NCBI GenBank assembly: GCA_009773645.1
Contig: WSYB01000017.1
Coordinates: 81,338 to 145,337 of the forward strand
DNA from: Geobacteraceae bacterium
GTDB taxonomy: Bacteria > Desulfobacterota > Desulfuromonadia > Geobacterales > Geobacteraceae
Length of the DNA: 64,000 nt
Reading direction: 5' to 3'
The translations under genes were made by a program, and so were the position numbers. Position 1 is the first letter of the stretch; every line of letters begins with the position of its first letter. Of the stretch, positions 25,948 to 34,334 are shown piece after piece. Under the pieces are notes generated by a model. The model saw only the letters and a program-made list of their open reading frames with translations, was not told where the DNA came from and searched no databases.

Positions 25948-26700
25948 TTATTTGTGCTGCTTCATCTTGCCGCGCATGCGCAGGATCGCCTGGCTGTGCA
26001 GCTGGCAAATTCTCGACTCGGTAAGACTCAGGACCTCGCCGATTTCTTTAAGGTTCAGCTCTTCATAGTAATAGAGGGTAACGACGATCCTCTCCTTTTC
26101 CGGCAGGGTATCAATGGCCTCGGCCAGGATATCGACCATCTCTCTGGCCAGCATCTGGCTCTGGGGATTCTCGATCGCCTTGTCCTCCAGCACGTCAAGC
26201 AGACCGAACGGGCTACCGTCTTCATCTTCCCACGAATCGTCCAGACTCACTACGGAAAGGAAATGGACTTCTTCAAGGAGACGGAAATAATTCTCCAGAT
26301 CCATCCCCATGGCACTGGATACCTCTTCACTGGTAGGGTTGCGGCCCAGTTTCTGTTCAAGTACGGAGAATTCATGTTCCAGGCGCTTGAACTTCTCCCG
26401 CAGGGACCGGGTAAGCCAGTCCTGGGAACGAAGTTCATCCATGATGGTTCCCCTGATTCTCTGCTCGACAAAAGTCTTGAACTGAACCCCCCGCAAGGGG
26501 TCAAAACGCTCCGCTGCCGTGATAAGACCGATAACGGCCGCACTCATCAAATCTTCCCGGTCCAGATGGGGAGGAAGCTGCGAGGCTATCCTTCCAACCA
26601 GGAATTTAACCATGGGCAGATGGGAAATAATCAACTCATCCCTGGTGGGAAGCGCTACCCTCTGAGCCTCTTGTTCGTAAGCCTTGAGAAGGCAGTTCAT
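25948..26700 (-). CDS. fliA: Flagellar sigma factor sigma28 (FliA/WhiG)
   Basis: 250 residues. Directs RNA polymerase to late flagellar promoters such as 4208-4234 and 13421-13447. Region 2 includes LPPHLDREDLMSAAVIGLIT and FKTFVEQRIRGTIMDELRSQ DW; region 4 has LPEKERIVVTLYYYEELNLK and LSLTESRICQLHSQAILRMR. Start overlaps the flhG stop by 4 bases (ATGA). FlgM, its inhibitor, is at 20902-21204. Confidence 0.95.
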   Translation of the reverse strand: MNCLLKAYEQEAQRVALPTRDELIISHLPMVKFLVGRIASQLPPHLDREDLMSAAVIGLITAAERFDPLRGVQFKTFVEQRIRGTIMDELRSQDWLTRSLREKFKRLEHEFSVLEQKLGRNPTSEEVSSAMGMDLENYFRLLEEVHFLSVVSLDDSWEDEDGSPFGLLDVLEDKAIENPQSQMLAREMVDILAEAIDTLPEKERIVVTLYYYEELNLKEIGEVLSLTESRICQLHSQAILRMRGKMKQHK

Positions 26701-27635
26701 AGACCCTCCAATCCTAATGCGGGGGCAAATTTCTGTCTGAAGAAAAACTGGATGTTACCCTTTGATCTATTTTCACCGGCGTTTGCATTAACCCTTCGCG
26801 CCAGGTTTGCAAAGCAGATGGAGGCCATGGAGTCCGGATACATCTCGAAAACCGCCCGCTGCCGTTTCACCGATTCGACCAGCTTTTCATCCCACAACAC
26901 GCATCCCAGATAATCAAGGGAAATATCCAGAAAACGGCTCGTTACATTGGAAAGCCTGGCAAAGACCTCCAGGGCGTCCTTGCTGTCCTTGACCATATTG
27001 ACCAGCACCTTGAAACGATGCTCACCGTAGCGGGTGGCCAGGAGCTTGATAAGGGCATATACATCGGTAATGGAGGTCGGCTCGGGCGATGCCACAACCA
27101 CTATTTCCTGGGCGGCGGTGGTAAAATAGGTGACATTTTCCGAAATGCCGGCCTCGGTATCGATGATGACGATGTCAAAATCCTCCTCCAGCCGATCCAG
27201 TTCGGAAATAAGCCTCAACCGCTCATACTGCCCGAGACTGGTATATTCCTGGATACCGGAACCGGCCGGGACCAGTTTTATCCCGGCAGGACCGGACACG
27301 ATAATTTCCTCCAGGCTCTTTTCTCCCGAAAGGACATGATTCATGGTATAGGGAGGGGAAAGCCCCAGCAGCACATCGATATTTCCCACCCCCAGATCTG
27401 CGTCGATCACCAGGACCCGAGCACCCATTTTAGCCAGCGCGATGGCCAGATTGGCAACCACATTGCTTTTGCCGACACCTCCCTTGCCGCTGGTCACGGA
27501 GATTACCCGGACTCCCTTCCGCTCACGACTCTCTTTGGCATGGAGCGGAACAGCGATCCGTTTCCCCTTCAAAGATCTGGCCAGTTGCCTCAGCGTATCG
27601 GCCTGGTCCGTCCGCCCACTCGTCATTACGTTCAT
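26697..27635 (-). CDS. flhG: MinD-like ATPase FlhG (YlxH/FleN), flagellar number control
   Basis: 312 residues. ATPase that with FlhF sets flagellar number and position. Deviant Walker A KGGVGKS at 51-57, LVIDADLGVGNIDVLLGLSP after it, and DIVIIDTEAGISENVTYFTT (switch II). The C-terminal FANLARRVN-type tail is present. Abuts flhF and overlaps fliA. Confidence 0.93.
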   Translation of the reverse strand: MNVMTSGRTDQADTLRQLARSLKGKRIAVPLHAKESRERKGVRVISVTSGKGGVGKSNVVANLAIALAKMGARVLVIDADLGVGNIDVLLGLSPPYTMNHVLSGEKSLEEIIVSGPAGIKLVPAGSGIQEYTSLGQYERLRLISELDRLEEDFDIVIIDTEAGISENVTYFTTAAQEIVVVASPEPTSITDVYALIKLLATRYGEHRFKVLVNMVKDSKDALEVFARLSNVTSRFLDISLDYLGCVLWDEKLVESVKRQRAVFEMYPDSMASICFANLARRVNANAGENRSKGNIQFFFRQKFAPALGLEGL

Positions 27636-28976
27636 CTATATCGTCTCCCTCAAGACCAGATTTGCCAGCTTCCTCGGGGTTGCCACCACGATATCCTCAG
27701 GCACCATCTGGCCGTTAGTGAAATAAGAGAGCTGGAACTTGCTGCGCAAATGGACATTTACGATACACCCCAGGCTTTCGGTTTCATCCAGCTTGGTGAA
27801 CAGCAGCCTGGATATGGGGAGGATCCCGAAGCGGGCGACAATCTCGTTGAGCTCCTTATCCTTGGTAGTCGCGGAAAGACAGAGATGGGTCTCGATGGGA
27901 AGCCCCGACTCCAGGAAAGCCTTCAGCTCTTCCAACTTTTCCTGATCCTTGGGGCTCCGGCCGGCCGTGTCAATGAGGATCATATCCTTGTCCGAATGGT
28001 TTTCTATGGCTTTAGCCAGCTCCTTCGGCGTCGATGCAATCTCCAGCGGCACCCCCATAATCTTCGAATATGTCTTAAGCTGCTCAAACGCCCCCACCCT
28101 GAAGTTGTCGGTCGTCACCAGCGCTACACTGGCACCCTTGGTCATGGCATACATGGCGGCCAGCTTGGCGGTTGTGGTTGTCTTACCGACCCCGGTCGGA
28201 CCCACCAGCGCCATAATGCGTGGACCGTTCTTTTTCATTCTGAGCGGCCCCGAACATTTGATCAAGCCGGCAAAAGCTTCGACCAGTGAGTACCGTAGCT
28301 CGTCTTTCTCCTCGCCCTGCTCTGCCGCCGGCTTAAGGAATTCAAGGAGAGCGCCGACAGCCTCCTCCTCTATTCCTGTAGAACGCAGTTCCTCGGCGAT
28401 TTCAGCCAGCGCCGTCGCAGAGCCTTCAATTTCTTCATGCAGCTCCTTGCTCTCATCTGTATTGCTTTGCTCCTGGGGAAAAACGAACGGGACCGGGTTT
28501 TTCTTTTCCCTGGACATGACTGCATTCAGCAGGAATTTCTTGATCTCCTCCATGTCCTCTCTGGCAAAGCTCCTTGCGGACAGCCCATTCTCCGTGTTAA
28601 AGCCGGTTCGCTCTTCCCGGAAGTTCTGCGTCTGGAAATCCTGCTGACCGGGGGTGGCGGTCTCCTTGCCGGCCAGATTCTCCACTCTCTCCCGCAGGGC
28701 TTTAAGTTCCCTGGCCATGGGTCCCAGCATGGAGTTCTGGAATTCCTCGCGGGTTGAGAGTAACCTTTCCTCCCTCTCCTGGTAAGGATTGGGGCGAGGA
28801 ACAGGCTTAATCTCCAAGGCTGCCGTCACCTCAAAGAAAGGCTTGGAGAAGAGCCCCATAATACCCTTACGCCGTTCCTTTTTTGAAGAGAGGATCATGG
28901 CGTCCGCACCCATCTCGGCCTTGATCATCTTCAAGGCCTCCGTCATGTCGCCTGCTTTAAAAGTTCTAACTTGCAT
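27636..28976 (-). CDS. flhF: SRP-family GTPase FlhF
   Basis: 446 residues. Marks the site of flagellar assembly. N-terminal basic region MQVRTFKAGDMTEALKMIKA with AMILSSKKERRKG; a variable linker to about 180; NG domain from about 180 with P-loop GPTGVGKTT at 259-267, TTDNFRVGAFEQLKTYSKIM and LIDTAGRSPKDQEKLEEL. Overlaps flhA by 11 bases. Confidence 0.94.
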   Translation of the reverse strand: MQVRTFKAGDMTEALKMIKAEMGADAMILSSKKERRKGIMGLFSKPFFEVTAALEIKPVPRPNPYQEREERLLSTREEFQNSMLGPMARELKALRERVENLAGKETATPGQQDFQTQNFREERTGFNTENGLSARSFAREDMEEIKKFLLNAVMSREKKNPVPFVFPQEQSNTDESKELHEEIEGSATALAEIAEELRSTGIEEEAVGALLEFLKPAAEQGEEKDELRYSLVEAFAGLIKCSGPLRMKKNGPRIMALVGPTGVGKTTTTAKLAAMYAMTKGASVALVTTDNFRVGAFEQLKTYSKIMGVPLEIASTPKELAKAIENHSDKDMILIDTAGRSPKDQEKLEELKAFLESGLPIETHLCLSATTKDKELNEIVARFGILPISRLLFTKLDETESLGCIVNVHLRSKFQLSYFTNGQMVPEDIVVATPRKLANLVLRETI

Positions 28977-31050
28977 TGAGTTCCACGACCCCCAGTGATT
29001 GGATTTTTATATGAGGCGGAATTTCGTTATGGGAGAGTACCGCCAGATTCGGCATAAACCGCTCCGTGAGCTTCTTCACATGTCGTCTGATGTTGGGTGA
29101 AGCGATCATCACCGGCGTGGTTCCGGTCTGGTCGAACTTCTCCATGGACTTCCGGACATTGCCGAGAATCTTCTGCGCAGCGCCCGGCTCAATGGCCAGA
29201 TAACTCCCCTGGTCGGAAAGCTGCACCGCATCGGCCACCACTTCCTCCACCTCCCGGGAGAGGGATATAAGACAGAGGGTTTCGTCTTCCCTTTTGTACT
29301 GATCCACGATATAACGCCCCAGGTTCTGGCGGACGAATTCGGTGAGCATCTCCGGGTCCTTGGTGACGCCCCCGTAGTCGGCCAAAGTCTCCAGGATCGA
29401 GCGGAGGTCGCGGACGGAAATGTTCTCCTTCAGGAGATTCTTGACGACCCTGAGCACCGTCCCCAGATTAAGGAGTGAAGGAACCAGTTCTTCCACCACC
29501 TTGGGAAAGCTAGCGGCGAGGTTGTCCAGAAGCTGCTGCAATTCCTGGCGCCCCACCAGTTCATGGGCGTGTTTCTTGATGATCTCGCTGATATGGGTGG
29601 CCATGATGGTCGTATTATCCACCACTGTATAGCCGCAGAGCTGCGCCTGTTCCCTGTCGCCCGCCTTGATCCAGATGGCCGGCAGGCCGAATACCGGCTC
29701 GGTGGTATGCGTCCCCGGGATCTTGCCGGTAGTGGCTCCCGAATCCATGGCCAGATACTGGCCGCTCATCTCGCCGCCGCCGACCTTTGCCCCCCTGATG
29801 AGGACATTGTATTCGTTGGGCTTAAGCTGAAGGTTGTCGTGGATATGAATGGGGGGGACAATAAATCCCATCTGCTGGGCAAACTGCTTGCGGATTGAAC
29901 GGACCCGTTCCAGAAGTTCACCTTCCTGGGCGGCATCCACCAGCGGCACCAATCCGTATCCTACTTCCAGTTCCAGCATATCCAGCGGCCTGACGGCGTT
30001 TATCTGCTCTCCCCCCTCTTCGGCGGCATGCAGGTCGCTTATATCCTCCTCGTCCATAGCGGCCACCTTCTCCTTGGCCATCCTCCCAATAAGATACGTA
30101 ACCCCGGAAACGAGGAAAAAGGCGAAATGGGGGAGCCCGGGAATAAGGCCGAAGGCGAACAGGACGCCGGAGGAGACGAAAAGCGCCTTGGGATAGTTGA
30201 GCACCTGACCGGTCAGCTCGTGGCCGAAATTTTTCTCATCGGCGGAACGTGTAACGATAATACCGGCTGCTGTGGAAATGATCAGGGCAGGGATCTGCGC
30301 CACCAGGCCTTCTCCGATGGTGAGAAGGGTATAGTTTGAAAGCGCCGCCTCAAGGGGCATTCCCTTTTGCCAGACGCCGATGATAAAGCCGCCGATGATG
30401 TTGACCAGCATGATGAGGATGCCGGCAACCGCATCCCCCCTGACAAACTTGCTGGCACCGTCCATGGAGCCATAGAAATCCGCTTCGCGGCTGACATTGA
30501 GCCGGCGGATTTTTGCCTCCTTATCGTTGATGAGACCGCTCGACAGATCGGCGTCTATGGCCATCTGCTTTCCCGGCATGGAATCAAGGGTGAACCTGGC
30601 GGCCACTTCAGCCACGCGGCCGGCACCCTTGGTGATAACAACAAAGTTGATGATGACCAGGATCATGAAAATGACCGCACCGATCACATAGTTTCCGCCG
30701 ACTACGAACTGGCCGAAGGCTTTAATGACTGCCCCGGCAGCTTCCGCCCCTTCGCTGCCGTGCAAAAGGATCAGGCGGGTGGAGGCGATATTGAGCGCCA
30801 GACGAAACAGGGTGGTAATCAGAAGGACGGAAGGGAAAACCGAGAAATCCAATGGTTGTGTAGTATAGAGCCCGACCAGCAGAATGGCGAGTGCTATGGT
30901 AATGTTGGCCGCCAGAAAGATATCGAGGAAAAAGGCAGGAAGTGGGACGACCATCAGCGCCAGAATGCCGATAACCACAATCGCCATATAGACATCGGAA
31001 TTCTTCCTGAAGGATTGGAACTCGATTGCTTCCGCAGCAGGATTCGCCAT
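28966..31050 (-). CDS. flhA: Flagellar export gate protein FlhA
   Basis: 694 residues. Major export-gate component coupling proton flow to secretion. About eight membrane helices in 1-330, with the conserved FHIPEP-region text RFTLDSMPGKQMAIDADLSS and a cytoplasmic domain at about 355-694 for chaperone-substrate docking (VGYGLVPLVD, GREQ-like LLDNLAASFPKVVEELVP). First gene after the sigma54 promoter at 31101. In Bacillus-like order flhB should lie directly upstream; here 3.3 kb intervene. Confidence 0.95.
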   Translation of the reverse strand: MANPAAEAIEFQSFRKNSDVYMAIVVIGILALMVVPLPAFFLDIFLAANITIALAILLVGLYTTQPLDFSVFPSVLLITTLFRLALNIASTRLILLHGSEGAEAAGAVIKAFGQFVVGGNYVIGAVIFMILVIINFVVITKGAGRVAEVAARFTLDSMPGKQMAIDADLSSGLINDKEAKIRRLNVSREADFYGSMDGASKFVRGDAVAGILIMLVNIIGGFIIGVWQKGMPLEAALSNYTLLTIGEGLVAQIPALIISTAAGIIVTRSADEKNFGHELTGQVLNYPKALFVSSGVLFAFGLIPGLPHFAFFLVSGVTYLIGRMAKEKVAAMDEEDISDLHAAEEGGEQINAVRPLDMLELEVGYGLVPLVDAAQEGELLERVRSIRKQFAQQMGFIVPPIHIHDNLQLKPNEYNVLIRGAKVGGGEMSGQYLAMDSGATTGKIPGTHTTEPVFGLPAIWIKAGDREQAQLCGYTVVDNTTIMATHISEIIKKHAHELVGRQELQQLLDNLAASFPKVVEELVPSLLNLGTVLRVVKNLLKENISVRDLRSILETLADYGGVTKDPEMLTEFVRQNLGRYIVDQYKREDETLCLISLSREVEEVVADAVQLSDQGSYLAIEPGAAQKILGNVRKSMEKFDQTGTTPVMIASPNIRRHVKKLTERFMPNLAVLSHNEIPPHIKIQSLGVVELNAS

Positions 31051-31100
31051 GAATCGTTTACCTTTTAACAGTAACGGGTATTAAACGCAAAAGTAGTTGT

Positions 31101-31115
31101 GCAACCGGTGTGCCA
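31101..31115 (-). promoter_or_regulatory. Sigma54 promoter of flhA operon
   Basis: Minus strand TGGCAC-ACCGG-TTGC, exact match to TGGCAC-N5-TTGC, 51 bases upstream of the flhA ATG. Probably drives flhA-flhF-flhG-fliA-flgF onwards. The 31116-31292 stretch beyond it has no supported gene. Confidence 0.88.
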
Positions 31116-31292
31116 GCACCCTTTATTAACCCCAGACCCGCTACAGTTAGAGGGCTAGGAGGTTACCGTCTGGCACAAGAGACCTGAAGACGGGAATAAC
31201 CAGGAGGGAAAGACGGCATTTTGAATGATGGAGGGTCAATCTTTTGACAAAAACAAAAGGGCCGCAATGACTGGCCAATGGAAATGGGAAGG

Positions 31293-32444
31293 TTAACGTC
31301 GGCAACCTGCACTGCAAAGCTCCCCATATACGCTCTGGGCGTCCAGGAGTGGTATATTGAGAGTGCTTTGAACGAAGCTCGCCGATTTGCGGTGGGCTTT
31401 GAGATATTTCTTGAGTATATCGAAGAAGGGGCTGTTGAACGCTTCTTTGGCGCAAGCAATGTAGCGGGACGCAGAGGGTTCCTTGGTGCCGAACAGAATC
31501 TCGCTTACCGGCTTGTACGATTTATTGAAGTTGCTTGTCGCCTTATGGATCTCATTATCCGAGTCAAGATCGATCTTAGCCGTGCCTTTGAACTCCGCAT
31601 ATTTATTGATTTCGTAGTATACGGTCAGTGGCGACACAACAAGTCGGTCCGCAGTCTCCTTGATCCGATTGATCTGCTTGCCGATGATGTTCAGCCGATG
31701 AAGCGCCTCGTATTCCCTGGCGGCCAACTCCTGGGGAATAAGCAGCGCGCCGGCAAATGCCTCGGCAAAATCCTCCCCTTCATCCCCCTGCAGTTGCGGG
31801 GCAAGCACATGACCCAATTCATGCGACATCCAGAACTTGAAATCGTGCAGCTTGCAGTCGAGATTCAGATAGATCCAGGTGGTTAGTGAATCGGGGAGAT
31901 ATATGTGCAGTGCATTTTCGTGCTTGTCTTTGTGCGCCCAGAGCACCGGTATGAGCACTGCATGCAGCTTGCTGAAAAAATCGATCAATTTTTCAAAGTG
32001 GATCTCATCCCCTTCATGCACACCGATCTCTTCCCGCACCCGTCGCGCCGCCTTATGCACGTATTCATACTCGTTGACCGGCCTTCTGAGGGTTGCAGGT
32101 AGCGCGAGGTCGTCAAAGGGGAGATAGGGTACGAGCACTTCAAGGATGCGCCCCATATCCTTGGCCTGTTCGACATACTCCGGTGTGATCTTGTGAGCCC
32201 CTTTTTTCCGAAAGGCAACAACCGGCTCATTCGGAGCTGTAAGCTTGATGACCAGTTCGGAAAAAGAGAGATCGAGCAGACGTGCCAGTTTGAGGAGTTT
32301 GTCGGGGCGGGGATATTTCTCCTGCTTGAACCATTGTGAGACGGTTTCGCGGGAGACGCTCAAGGCCTTGGCAATTGAGGACTGGTTGTGCCCCAGTGCT
32401 TCCGCCTGTTGGGACAGTTTTTCAATATTGAGTGTATTTGTCAT
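31293..32444 (-). CDS. XRE-family regulator with ImmA/IrrE-type metalloprotease domain
   Basis: 383 residues. N-terminal HTH at about 8-66 (QSSIAKALSVSRETVSQWFK). Zinc-protease-like domain with HELGH at 208-212 and FAEAFAGALLIP near 226-236, the ImmA/IrrE pattern. Such proteins cut or control repressors in mobile elements, stress responses and toxin-antitoxin loci. The own promoter at 32451-32479 puts the transcript start at about the ATG, so the mRNA may be leaderless. Lies in the island between flhA and flhB, opposite in direction to the HepT/MntA operon. Its target is unknown. Confidence 0.85.
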   Translation of the reverse strand: MTNTLNIEKLSQQAEALGHNQSSIAKALSVSRETVSQWFKQEKYPRPDKLLKLARLLDLSFSELVIKLTAPNEPVVAFRKKGAHKITPEYVEQAKDMGRILEVLVPYLPFDDLALPATLRRPVNEYEYVHKAARRVREEIGVHEGDEIHFEKLIDFFSKLHAVLIPVLWAHKDKHENALHIYLPDSLTTWIYLNLDCKLHDFKFWMSHELGHVLAPQLQGDEGEDFAEAFAGALLIPQELAAREYEALHRLNIIGKQINRIKETADRLVVSPLTVYYEINKYAEFKGTAKIDLDSDNEIHKATSNFNKSYKPVSEILFGTKEPSASRYIACAKEAFNSPFFDILKKYLKAHRKSASFVQSTLNIPLLDAQSVYGELCSAGCRR

Positions 32445-32450
32445 GAGTAA

Positions 32451-32479
32451 ACTGTATCCAAGCCGTCAACTTTTGTCAA
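32451..32479 (-). promoter_or_regulatory. Sigma70-type promoter and possible autoregulatory operator of the XRE/ImmA gene
   Basis: Minus strand TTGACA (32474-32479), 17 bases, TACAGT (32451-32456). Two GTTGAC direct repeats 10 bases apart (32465-32470 and 32475-32480) cover the -35, as an XRE operator would. The ATG at 32444 lies 6 bases after the -10. Confidence 0.6.
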
Positions 32480-32564
32480 CTAAATATACGTTCGCCACGA
32501 AAGGCCTTGACAAGGATGGGTTGGGGAGCTTGTCCACGTGGGCCTTGGCCGGGCAATGAACGGC

Positions 32565-32606
32565 AGCGTTCAGTGTTCAGCTTTGAGCTATCGGCTATCA
32601 ACTTAA
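32565..32606. repeat. Heptanucleotide repeat array (AGCTATC class) in the island
   Basis: Units AGCGTTC, AGTGTTC, AGCTTTG, AGCTATC, GGCTATC, AACTTAA in 7-base register. Confidence 0.6.
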
Positions 32607-32641
32607 AGTCCACTGACCGGTTTTCAAGCAGCTGCCTCATA

Positions 32642-32800
32642 TTTTTTCCTGGAGCTGCAACATCAGGGAACGCGTTTTGAACACTTTTTTCCGCGCTGCT
32701 TCATGCCGCTGATAATCCTCGATCTTCTTCCCGGATGCGCAAGCACTGGGCAGTAATTCCGACAGGAACTGGACATCAGACGCCCTGGCAGATCCTTTTT
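32642..32800 (-). pseudogene. Possible gene remnant in the island
   Basis: One minus-strand frame reads an uninterrupted helical, Lys/Arg/Glu-rich stretch (for example KKIEDYQRHEAARKKVFKTR, ending MLQLQEKI and stop) with no start codon and a stop upstream. The composition is protein-like rather than random. It may be the 3' end of a gene broken by the neighbouring repeat. Weak evidence. Confidence 0.25.
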
Positions 32801-32854
32801 ATCTACCCTCTGAACGTACTGCGAAAGCCGAAAGGAATGTACCAGCAGAGCTAA

Positions 32855-33103
32855 TTAGTTTCCATCCGGAAAGTCCGGATGAGAAACTATTGGTTTCCAG
32901 ATGGGAAACGAGGATTATTTTGTCCTGGCAAGGAAATCAAGGGATTGCGCGGAGGCGTACATCGGTACGCCGCACAAGCAAGCCCGCAGATTGACACCGC
33001 CAGGGCGGAAAAAGACCGTTTCCGGATGGAAACTCCGCACAAGCAAGCCCGCAGATTGACACCGCCAGGGCGGAAAAAGACCGTTTCCGGATGGAAACTA
33101 ATT
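32855..33103. repeat. Dispersed palindromic element, family B, copy 2 with a tandem partial duplication
   Basis: Full element about 250 bp, bounded by perfect 19-base inverted repeats: ATTAGTTTCCATCCGGAAA at the left (32855-32873) and its complement at the right (33085-33103). The core 32892-33033 matches copy 1 at 13280-13421. The segment 33034-33099 repeats the last 66 bases of the core. No coding capacity. It is MITE-like in form. Confidence 0.8.
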
Positions 33104-33198
33104 AATATTGCGCTAAAATGCGTTGGAGCAGAACATGAAAGGTTGGCTGATGTTGGGGTGTTCCTTAAGTGGCTTGGGCGCTAATGGCTTATAGTTCC

Positions 33199-33227
33199 TT
33201 TACTTTTCCGGTATTATTGATTATAAG
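33199..33227 (+). promoter_or_regulatory. Probable sigma70 promoter of the MntA/HepT operon
   Basis: TTTACT (33199-33204), 17 bases, TATAAG (33222-33227), 52 bases upstream of the small leader ORF. Confidence 0.5.
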
Positions 33228-33278
33228 AGTATACAATTTAAGACTTTACCGGGACCAAACAACCAAAAGGATATCTAA

Positions 33279-33389
33279 ATGGAATTCTTTAGCGCTCTTA
33301 ATTTTGAAAAGGTTGAGGGACTGCTTGACGCCGAGGAAAAGGTAAGGGAAGAACGGAAGGCCCTTGAGCGCAACACCGGGGATACATAG
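33279..33389 (+). CDS. Small ORF of 36 residues preceding mntA
   Basis: MEFFSALNFEKVEGLLDAEE at the start, then a charged helix to RNTGDT. AAAAGG precedes the ATG. Its TAG stop overlaps the AGGAGG of mntA, so it is translationally linked. Amphipathic and acidic/basic throughout, no membrane segment. It may be a third small toxin-antitoxin component, a leader peptide, or the remnant of another gene. No family recognised. Confidence 0.5.
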   Translation: MEFFSALNFEKVEGLLDAEEKVREERKALERNTGDT

Positions 33390-33403
33390 GAGGAGGTGAC
33401 GTC

Positions 33404-33703
33404 ATGAAAATTCTGACGCCCGAACAATTGCGTACTTTGCTGGCGGAATTCAAGGCGTGCCACGGCGCGGAGTATCATTTGCGCGCACTTGGATTTTTCG
33501 GCTCCTATGCCCGTCGGGAAGTCTCGGAGGAGAGCGATGTGGATATCGTCTTCGAAACCGACGCGCCGAACCTGTTCAGGGCCGCGCGCATGAGGGAAGA
33601 GCTGGAGCAACTGCTGGGACGCCCGGTGGACATTGTACGGTTACGTGATTCCATGAACCACCGCTTGAAGGCCAATATCGAGAAGGAGGCGGTCTATGTA
33701 TGA
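33404..33703 (+). CDS. mntA: MntA-type nucleotidyltransferase antitoxin
   Basis: 99 residues. Minimal nucleotidyltransferase: GSYARRE at 33-39 and SDVDIVF at 44-50, the GSX10DXD pattern. In HepT/MntA systems this antitoxin AMPylates the HEPN toxin on tyrosine and so silences it. Good AGGAGG upstream. Overlaps hepT by 8 bases. Confidence 0.9.
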   Translation: MKILTPEQLRTLLAEFKACHGAEYHLRALGFFGSYARREVSEESDVDIVFETDAPNLFRAARMREELEQLLGRPVDIVRLRDSMNHRLKANIEKEAVYV

Positions 33704-34082
33704 TACTGCTGTGCTGATCGACCGGTTAACCTCGGCCCTTGAGGCGTTGGAGCGGATTCCACGACGCTTCGCAGGAATCGAATCACCCGATGATTTTCAC
33801 GCCGGCAATGATGGGATCGACAGGATGGACGCCATCTGCATGATCCTGATCGCCGTGGGGGAAGAGTTCAAGCAGATCGATCGCAAGACCGGGGGGAACT
33901 TGCTGGAGCGTTATCCGAACGTGGAGTGGCAAGGGGTCAAAGGGGTGAGAAATGTCCTTGCCCACGGATATTTCGATGTGGACGTGGAAGAGCTGTACTC
34001 CATCTGCAAAAACGATATTCCCGTATTGATCGAAACCGTAAAAACCATGGTCAAGGACCTTAAAGATGGCACTGCACCCTGA
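33696..34082 (+). CDS. hepT: HepT-type HEPN RNase toxin
   Basis: 128 residues. All-helical HEPN domain with the RX4HXY motif in GVRNVLAHGYFDVD (Arg85, His90, Tyr92). HepT cleaves RNA when not AMPylated; Tyr in the motif is the modification site in characterised pairs. Overlaps mntA, as is usual for this type VII system. Placed head-to-head with nothing flagellar: downstream lies a terminator and then flhB on the other strand. Confidence 0.9.
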   Translation: MYDTAVLIDRLTSALEALERIPRRFAGIESPDDFHAGNDGIDRMDAICMILIAVGEEFKQIDRKTGGNLLERYPNVEWQGVKGVRNVLAHGYFDVDVEELYSICKNDIPVLIETVKTMVKDLKDGTAP

Positions 34083-34120
34083 TTGCCGGACTCGAAAGAC
34101 ACACACCTTCCCCGCCAAAC

Positions 34121-34164
34121 AAAAAAGCCGCCCCAAGCCCTTTGATTCGGCTCACAGCGGCTTT
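34121..34164. terminator. Hairpin terminator between hepT and flhB
   Basis: AAAAAAGCCGC (34121-34131) pairs with GCGGCTTT (34157-34164), with A-rich and T-rich flanks, so it can act in both directions. The rest of 34083-34334 holds no supported gene. Confidence 0.65.
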
Positions 34165-34334
34165 GCGCTTTATCTTTGAAGTCCCTCCATTATAACTCTC
34201 CCGCATGACATAAAAACTGCCCAATGCACATGAAACAGTAACCTGGATGTCCCCGGAATCCACACGGCGCGATACCGCATGCCATTGTCGCAGAACTGCC
34301 GGCTCGACGTCGCTACTCGCATTAACAAGCCCCC

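Noticed and set aside
31147..31459. Two overlapping minus ORFs between flhA and the XRE/ImmA gene
   Set aside because: Overlap the 3' end of the regulator gene, low-complexity and unlike any protein family; probably chance.
32879..33184. 101-residue + strand ORF
   Set aside because: It is a translation of the family B repeat and its duplication.
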